Shown piece after piece: positions 59,226 through 64,000 of a DNA stretch of 64,000 nt. The translations under genes were made by a program, and so were the position numbers. The DNA lies in assembly GCA_963749145.1 (NCBI GenBank), contig CAVVLN010000005.1, forward strand, positions 434,001 through 498,000, written 5' to 3'. Source of the stretch: JASHPR01 sp963749145. GTDB taxonomy: Bacteria; Actinomycetota; Actinomycetes; Streptosporangiales; Streptosporangiaceae. Position 1 is the stretch's first letter. Each line of letters starts with the position of its first letter. The notes beneath the pieces were generated by a model, which had not been told where the DNA came from, did no database searches, and saw only the letters and a list, made by a program, of their open reading frames with translations.

Positions 59226-59902
59226 GCACGCCCAGGGCGCGAGCCGGGACGCATCCGCCCCGGGTGGCGATCGTGGACGACCACGGCCTGTTCCGCTCCG
59301 GGGTCCGTTCCGAGCTCGGTGACCAGGTCGAGGTCGTGGGCGAGGCCGACGACGTGGAACCCGCGATCGCGTTGATCGGGCAGGTTCTCCCGGACGTGGT
59401 CCTGCTCGACGTGCACCTGCCCGGCGGCGGCGGCCAGCTCGTGGTCTCGGCGCTCAAGACCGAACATCCCCAGGTGCGCTTCCTGGCCCTGTCCGCCTCG
59501 GATGCCCCCGAGGACGTGATCGCGGTCATCCGCGCGGGCGCCCGGGGCTATGTGACGAAGACGATCTCCGGGCCCGACCTCATCGACGCGGTGCGCCGGG
59601 TCGCGGCCGGTGACGCGGTCTTCTCGCCCCGGCTGGCCGGCTTCGTGCTGGACGCGTTCGCCGCGCTGCCGTCCGAGGTCGAGGGACGCCCGTTGTTCGA
59701 CCCCGAACTGGATCAGCTCACCACCCGGGAGCGGGAGGTGCTCCGGCTGATCGCCCGCGGCTACACCTACAAGGAGATCGCGCGCGAGTTCACGATTTCG
59801 GCCCGGACGGTCGAGACCCACGTCTCCTCGGTGCTGCACAAGCTCCAGCTATCGACCCGGCACCAGCTGACCCGCTGGGCCACCGAGCGGCGGCTGATCT
59901 GA
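59222..59902 (+). CDS. NarL/LuxR-type response regulator
   Basis: 226 residues from ATG 59222. Receiver: VAIVDDHGLFRSGV, phospho-acceptor Asp63 in VVLLDVHLPGG, YVTKTISG (Lys). C-terminal LuxR HTH: LTTREREVLRLIARGYTYKE, FTISARTVETHVSSVLHKLQ. Partner of the PspC kinase and likely activator of the divergent pspC/DUF1707 genes. Followed by a hairpin. Confidence 0.95.
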   Translation: MSTPRARAGTHPPRVAIVDDHGLFRSGVRSELGDQVEVVGEADDVEPAIALIGQVLPDVVLLDVHLPGGGGQLVVSALKTEHPQVRFLALSASDAPEDVIAVIRAGARGYVTKTISGPDLIDAVRRVAAGDAVFSPRLAGFVLDAFAALPSEVEGRPLFDPELDQLTTREREVLRLIARGYTYKEIAREFTISARTVETHVSSVLHKLQLSTRHQLTRWATERRLI

Positions 59903-59907
59903 CCTCA

Positions 59908-59941
59908 GGCCGCTACCGCGGGCTCGCCCGCGGTAGCGGCC
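59908..59941 (+). terminator. Perfect 16-bp hairpin after the response regulator
   Basis: GGCCGCTACCGCGGGC (59908-59923) and its exact complement (59926-59941) are separated by two bases, five bases beyond the stop codon. In RNA the inner pairs would open to a small loop. Confidence 0.75.
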
Positions 59942-60012
59942 GACTCCCCGGCCCGCGAGCCGGAACGGCCATCCCGGCGAACCGGTCGCCTCCCGCGCGC
60001 GAGCCGGAACGG

Positions 60013-60234
60013 TCACCGGCTGCCGAACCCGTCGAATTCGCCATTCCGCACGCCGCCAAGGAACGCATGCCATTCGCCTGGCGTAAACCGGAGAACCGCC
60101 CCTTCGGTGTCCTTACTGTCACGAACACCGATACCACCGTCGGGCAGGCTAGCCACCTCGACGCAGTTGCTGTTCGAGAAGCTCAGGGAACTCTTGGCCC
60201 AGCGCAGCATTGAGCCCGGCGCAGGTATTTCCAT
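60013..60234 (-). CDS. DUF397 domain protein
   Basis: 73 residues. RWAKSSLSFSNSNCVEVASL, GIGVRDSKDTEGAVLRFTPG and WHAFLGGVRNGEFD are the DUF397 pattern. It lies downstream of an XRE/DUF5753 regulator on the same strand, the standard actinomycete pair related to the BldB/WhiJ-type systems, in which the small partner modulates the regulator. Local GC is lower than in most of the window. Confidence 0.92.
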   Translation of the reverse strand: MEIPAPGSMLRWAKSSLSFSNSNCVEVASLPDGGIGVRDSKDTEGAVLRFTPGEWHAFLGGVRNGEFDGFGSR

Positions 60235-60329
60235 GCCCTACCTCGCTAAATGTCCGGTATTCCTTCGGCCTGAAATGGCCACTACGCGGGGTACGGTATC
60301 AGCTACTCAATGTACCGAGGGCAGAAAAC

Positions 60330-61226
60330 TCAATTACGGCCGGCTCGGCGGCTACCAGACCAATGCGACTCAGCGGTATCAAGGAACAGTTCTCTAGACG
60401 ACCGCGGGTCGAGGGCCGCGTCAGCAAGCGCCCGAAAGGCGAGACTGTACAGAAAAGTGGCTTTCTCACCTTCAATGGAGAAGTCGCTCCTCAAATGCTC
60501 CGTAGTAACTACATCTTGTAGCATGGCATCATTATCCGGCCCGAAGCGGAAGATGACGAACGATCCCGCGAAGACCGGGTGCTGCGCGTCGAGGGGGAGA
60601 ACCTGCAGCGTCAGGTTGGGTCGCTCGACCTCGCGCGCGAGCCGCTGCAACTGCTCGCGCATCACCGCGTCGTCACCGACACGGCGCCTCAGGACCGACT
60701 CGTCGAGAACGACCGAAAGCTCAGGCCGCGGGTCGCGGTCCAGTACCTGCTGGCGTTGCATCCGGACCTTGACCAGTCGCTCGATAATGCCGGGCGGAGT
60801 GGGCTCGAGCCGGTTATAGCTGGCGATTATGTGCCGGGCGTAGGCTTGCGTTTGCAGCAGGCCGATCACGGCGTCTGTGTGCCAGACGAAGATCGAGCTT
60901 GCCTCGTGCTCGAGGCCAATGAACTGCCGGTAGTCGGGGGAGACGATTTCAGCGACCTCCTCCCACCACCCCTTGTGGCTCGCGTCCTCGGCGAGTGAGA
61001 GGAGGAACGCACGGCGCGATCCGGTTATCTGATAGTAGTCGAGCAGCCTCTCGACTTCCCTCGGTTGTAAACCGGTCCTGGCCCGTTCGTACCTACTTAC
61101 CTTCGAGGGGGACCATTTCAGCGCAGCAGCAACGGTATCGCCGCTCTTGCCCTTGCTCTCCCGGATCTCACGAAGTTCGGCAGCAAGCCGGCGGCGCCGT
61201 ACCGTGGGGCTTCCTGGCACGGTCAT
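60330..61226 (-). CDS. XRE regulator with DUF5753 domain
   Basis: 298 residues from ATG 61226 (GAGGAGGGAC just upstream). HTH: RRLAAELREIRESKGKSGDT, AAALKWSPSKVSRYERARTG; DUF5753: FIGLEHEASSIFVWHTDAVI, GLLQTQAYARHIIASY, RQQVLDRDPRPELSVVLDES, TLQVLPLDAQHPVFAGSFVI. Typical lineage-specific regulator of filamentous actinomycetes, paired with DUF397. The 95-base gap to that gene may hold its own start site. Confidence 0.92.
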   Translation of the reverse strand: MTVPGSPTVRRRRLAAELREIRESKGKSGDTVAAALKWSPSKVSRYERARTGLQPREVERLLDYYQITGSRRAFLLSLAEDASHKGWWEEVAEIVSPDYRQFIGLEHEASSIFVWHTDAVIGLLQTQAYARHIIASYNRLEPTPPGIIERLVKVRMQRQQVLDRDPRPELSVVLDESVLRRRVGDDAVMREQLQRLAREVERPNLTLQVLPLDAQHPVFAGSFVIFRFGPDNDAMLQDVVTTEHLRSDFSIEGEKATFLYSLAFRALADAALDPRSSRELFLDTAESHWSGSRRAGRN

Positions 61227-61906
61227 CTGCGTCCCTCCTCCCGGTGCCGCGCGGGCGGGACGTGCGCCCCTTACGGGGATTTTACCCAGAATCGGTGGTG
61301 AAACTCTCATCACATCTCGCACCGAAGTCGCCGGCCGCTCCGCCGCCCGGCAATCCCGGTCGTGACGCCGGTGGCGTCGGTCACCGGCAGTGCCCGGTCC
61401 GGCCGCCCGGGCCCTGGGCGGGGGACGGTCCGGGCGGCAGCTTACAAGTTCCGGCGGGCCGCCCCGGACCTGGGCGCAACGCGAAGATCCCTTCCGTACC
61501 TGACGGGCGACGCTGGCCATTGAGCGGCACCGTACCGGACCGCGGTGCTACCGGGAAAGGGCGCGCCTTTACCGGAAGGAAGACCGCTGCTACCGGAAGG
61601 AAGACCGCTGCGCACCGGGCAGTACGGCAACCACCAGAAGGAGGGGCGCGGAACCAACGAGACCAAGGTGAAGGCTGAGCCGGATAACGCATAGCCATAT
61701 TTCGAGCGCCGCCGGGATTGCTGCGCTGTTTGTGGCGAGCGATGTGGCTGTCAATATCTGTGGCCAGTGTTACGGTGTCCGCGGCCTAGCGCATGATCCG
61801 GACCCCCGCCGATGACTTAAAAACAACACAACGGAAACCGCCGCAGCCCCGGGGTAACCGCAGCAGCCGGCTGGGCTCGGTCCGTGAGCCCATGTATCGG
61901 GTCAGC
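61227..61906. other. Gene-poor intergenic DNA with a 21-bp tandem duplication
   Basis: No convincing gene on either strand in these 680 bases: open frames lack ribosome binding sites and family likeness. A perfect 21-bp duplication occupies 61570-61590 and 61591-61611 (unit begins TACCGGAAGGAAGACCGCTG), with looser copies of TACCGG around it. The part from 61690 onward is richer in A/T. Confidence 0.5.
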
Positions 61907-62062
61907 TCATGTATGAAAGACAACATTGGGAGCGGCCACTGCCTGCACGTGGACAGCCGGTGCGTGCACGGCAGCCGCGGACATTTCCGAGCTAGCCAGG
62001 ACCGACGCAGCCACGCCGAGTGCAAGAATGGCGGGTATGAGAACCGTTCGCCCGATGCGCAT
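61907..62062 (-). CDS. 51-residue secreted peptide precursor
   Basis: ATG 62062 follows a near-perfect AGGAGGAGTC ribosome binding site on the - strand. The product starts MRIGRTVLIPAILALGVAAS, continues VLASSEMSAAAVHAPAVHVQ and ends AVAAPNVVFHT before TGA. A basic start, hydrophobic core and Ala-X-Ala-like cut sites form a clear signal peptide; the mature part is about 20 residues with two or three His. Similar tiny secreted proteins ending in Phe/Tyr-His are familiar from actinomycete genomes, with no known function. Its leader carries a hairpin at 62084-62117. Confidence 0.7.
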   Translation of the reverse strand: MRIGRTVLIPAILALGVAASVLASSEMSAAAVHAPAVHVQAVAAPNVVFHT

Positions 62063-62083
62063 GACTCCTCCTGGCGACTCCCG

Positions 62084-62117
62084 AGGTCAGCGGGTGGTTG
62101 TGCCGCCTCGCTGACCT
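62084..62117 (-). promoter_or_regulatory. Hairpin in the leader of the secreted peptide gene
   Basis: AGGTCAGCG (62084-62092) and CGCTGACCT (62109-62117) pair perfectly; inside, GGTGG and CCGCC allow the stem to go on with one bulge and one mismatch. It ends about 12 bases before the AGGAGG, so it may stabilise the mRNA or gate translation. The rest of the 336-base gap 62063-62398 is AT-rich and shows no further gene. Confidence 0.55.
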
Positions 62118-62398
62118 GCACCGCGCATCACTTATCGGTTAAAGTATTTCTTATGCGTGAGCCATTTCCTAGAGTTTCCTGAACGCAAAAGCTGCTCAAG
62201 AAATGTTGACGGTTGATTGCAGCAAAAGTGCCTGGAAATTTTTGTTTGCCCGCGTACGGCAAGGGCTGGCGCAACTTTCATGGCATGGTGCATTGGCACG
62301 AATGGCGTCATTATCACGAGAAGGCACTTTTAAGCCGGTTAATTTATACATGAACATGCCGCTTGTTCCCTAATTGTTCTGGTAGTAAAGTTCGCTCC

Positions 62399-64000
62399 AT
62401 GCCCACCGTGACCCCCGCCGGTGCGCTGATCGGCCGCGACAGCGAGCTAATGACGCTGGTCGGGCTCATCAGGGATGCCGCTGTGGGCCGGGGCGGTGCG
62501 GCCCTGATCGAGGGGGAGCCGGGAATCGGCAAGTCCGCGCTGGTGCGGGCGGCTGTGACGGATGCGGCAGATGCTGGCTGTCAGGTATTCTGGGGCGCCG
62601 GTGATGAATTGGGGCAGGCGCTACCGCTGCTGCCATTGTTAGAGAGTTTAAGGGTTCGCGAGCCTTCTGCTAATCCCCGGCGGAACTCCATCGTCCGGCT
62701 GCTGCGCGGCGAGGTAGCGGCGGACCGCGGCGCCGACGTATCGGCCGCGCTCGCGGAGCAGTTGCTGGCGCTGGTCGCCGAGGAGTGCGCCACGCAGCCA
62801 ACCATCCTGGTCATCGACGATCTCCAGTGGGCCGACCGCGCCAGCGTCGCCCTGTGGGGGCGGCTGGCGAAGTCGGCACCGCAAGCCCCGCTGTTGCTGG
62901 TCGGCACGATGCGCCCGGTGCCGCAGCGGGATGACTTGCTGGCGCTACGCCGGACCGTCAGCGATGGCGGACGGCTGCAGCTCTCCGGGCTCACCGAGGC
63001 GGCCGTGGCCGAGCTGGTCGCCGTCCTCGTCGGCGGCAGGCCCGGCGGCAAGCTCCTGCGGCTCGCCGAAGGCGCGGCCGGGAACCCGCTGTACGTCACC
63101 GAGCTGGTTGCGGCATTGGCCCGCAGCTCCAGTGTCACCGTTACTGACGAGGGGGCTGCCGAGCTGACGAACAGCTCAGCCCCTGGGTCGCTATCCGCGG
63201 CTATCGCGGACCGCCTTGACTTCGTCTCGGGTTCGGTACGCCAGGTACTAAGGGCCGCCGCGCTGCTCGGTATGGATATTGCCGTGGCGGACCTGGCCGT
63301 CGTCCTGGGCCGGGCCGTGGTGGAGCTAATTCCGGCTGTGGATGAGGCTTGCGCGGCCGGCGTGCTGACCGAGTCCGGCAGCGGCCTCTGGTTCCGGCAT
63401 CCGCTCATTCGTGCGGCGTTGTACGACGAGATGCCCGCATCGGTGCGTGCCGCCTGGCACCGCGACGCCGCCCAGGCCCTGGCGTTGGCCTGCGCCCCGG
63501 CGGACCGGGTGGCCCGGCAGCTGCTGTGGGCCGTCGGCGGACCGGGTGGCCCGGCCGAGGCGATGGATGAGTGGATGCTGAGCTGGCTGGCCCGTACCGC
63601 GGAGCCGCTGGTCGGCCGGGCGCCTCAGGTAGCGGCCGAGCTCCTCCGCCGGGCGGTCGCGAGTTCTCCGGCTGGCTCGGCTCAGCATGACGCTCTGGTG
63701 GGACGGCTGGCTGACGCCTTGTACCGGGTCGGCGACACGGCCGAGGCGGAGCAGGTGGCCAACCGGGCCCTGGCCCACGCGGCCGATCCCGATCTCGTGG
63801 TTGACCTGCACTGGACGCTGGCCCAGTGCCGCATGCGGGTGGGCCAGTCCGCCGAGTCGCTGGCCACGCTGGACCGGGCCCTGGCTTCCCCCGGGATCTC
63901 GGCCCGCCATCGCGCCCGGCTGCTGGTGCTCTCGGCCCGCACCCACAGCCACTGCGGTGAGCTCGAGAAGGCAGGCCGCGTCGCCACCACCGCGCTCGCG
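62399..64000 (+). CDS. Large AAA-ATPase regulator, LuxR/LAL type (3' cut by window edge)
   Basis: 534 residues to the window edge, open throughout. ALIGRDSELMTLVGLI, Walker A EGEPGIGKSALVRAA (Lys45), Walker B TILVIDDLQWAD, FRHPLIRAALYDEMP and the beginning of TPR-like repeats (LVGRLADALYRVGDTAEAEQ) are as in LAL/MalT-like and AfsR-like regulators, which end in a LuxR HTH beyond this window. ATG 62399 follows an AT-rich leader. Codon use near residues 75-100 (TTA, AGG, GTT, TCT) is less GC-biased than normal; the TTA codon at about 62641 could make it bldA-dependent. Confidence 0.88.
   Translation, partial: MPTVTPAGALIGRDSELMTLVGLIRDAAVGRGGAALIEGEPGIGKSALVRAAVTDAADAGCQVFWGAGDELGQALPLLPLLESLRVREPSANPRRNSIVRLLRGEVAADRGADVSAALAEQLLALVAEECATQPTILVIDDLQWADRASVALWGRLAKSAPQAPLLLVGTMRPVPQRDDLLALRRTVSDGGRLQLSGLTEAAVAELVAVLVGGRPGGKLLRLAEGAAGNPLYVTELVAALARSSSVTVTDEGAAELTNSSAPGSLSAAIADRLDFVSGSVRQVLRAAALLGMDIAVADLAVVLGRAVVELIPAVDEACAAGVLTESGSGLWFRHPLIRAALYDEMPASVRAAWHRDAAQALALACAPADRVARQLLWAVGGPGGPAEAMDEWMLSWLARTAEPLVGRAPQVAAELLRRAVASSPAGSAQHDALVGRLADALYRVGDTAEAEQVANRALAHAADPDLVVDLHWTLAQCRMRVGQSAESLATLDRALASPGISARHRARLLVLSARTHSHCGELEKAGRVATTALA

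Noticed and set aside
61793..62182. + strand open frame of 129 codons
   Set aside because: No ribosome site and random composition; the opposite strand holds the secreted peptide gene with strong signals.

Overview
The window is chromosomal DNA from a very high-GC actinomycete. Signs include GTG starts, ATGA/GTGA stop-start overlaps, an ECF42-type sigma factor with a DGPF partner, an F420-type luciferase-like oxidoreductase, DUF1707/PspC proteins, an XRE-DUF5753/DUF397 pair, and an HTH plus HbhA-like pair resembling mycobacterial Rv0474/Rv0475. A filamentous actinomycete (Streptosporangiales or a relative) fits, but the order cannot be fixed from sequence alone. No rRNA, tRNA, CRISPR array or recognisable insertion sequence was seen.

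Layout. 0-2.5 kb: end of a TetR regulator, a DGPF/ECF42 pair, and a small membrane protein behind a large palindrome. 2.6-9.4 kb: a divergent catabolic cluster around an AsnC/Lrp regulator. Leftward are an aminotransferase, a cupin, a non-canonical SDR and an EgtC-like hydrolase; rightward are a glutamine-synthetase-like ligase, a Dabb protein and a decayed permease. This resembles a gamma-glutamylation route. 9.4-18.3 kb: P1 peptidase, UDP-glucose dehydrogenase, divergent NDK, kinase-like ATPase, PAP2, LLM oxidoreductase, a channel-like protein with an HEAGH protein, and a DUF4230 group. 18.4-33.5 kb: SDR, small GntR, alpha-hydroxy-acid oxidase, MoaD-like plus BNR pair, sigma/VOC debris, M1 peptidase, phosphoesterase and amidohydrolase.

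33-36.5 kb: an XRE regulator and HbhA-like protein that share one inverted-repeat operator, then an orphan cytochrome b with a small membrane partner. 36.7-38.7 kb: a sigma-like protein with an HxxxCxxC motif, seven 84-bp repeats and a membrane segment. 38.8-46.3 kb: the highlight, a co-directional HerA-like / SbcD(Mre11) / SbcC(Rad50) / NurA-like set in the gene order known from archaea, likely a DNA-end-processing machine. 46.6-54 kb: MFS exporters, a Ros/MucR-type zinc-finger protein, PadR regulator, aldehyde dehydrogenase and DNA ligase. 54-60 kb: transglutaminase-like gene, WYL regulator, lspA fragment, and a PspC/DUF1707 envelope module with its own two-component system. 60-64 kb: XRE/DUF397 pair, a 51-residue secreted peptide gene and the start of a large AAA/LuxR-type regulator, in DNA of visibly lower GC.

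Three otherwise coherent genes carry single-base frameshifts (sigma-like, HerA-like, transglutaminase-like). Either sequence errors in GC runs or real decay could explain them. Separately, permease, lspA, MFS and sigma/VOC fragments show genuine gene loss.
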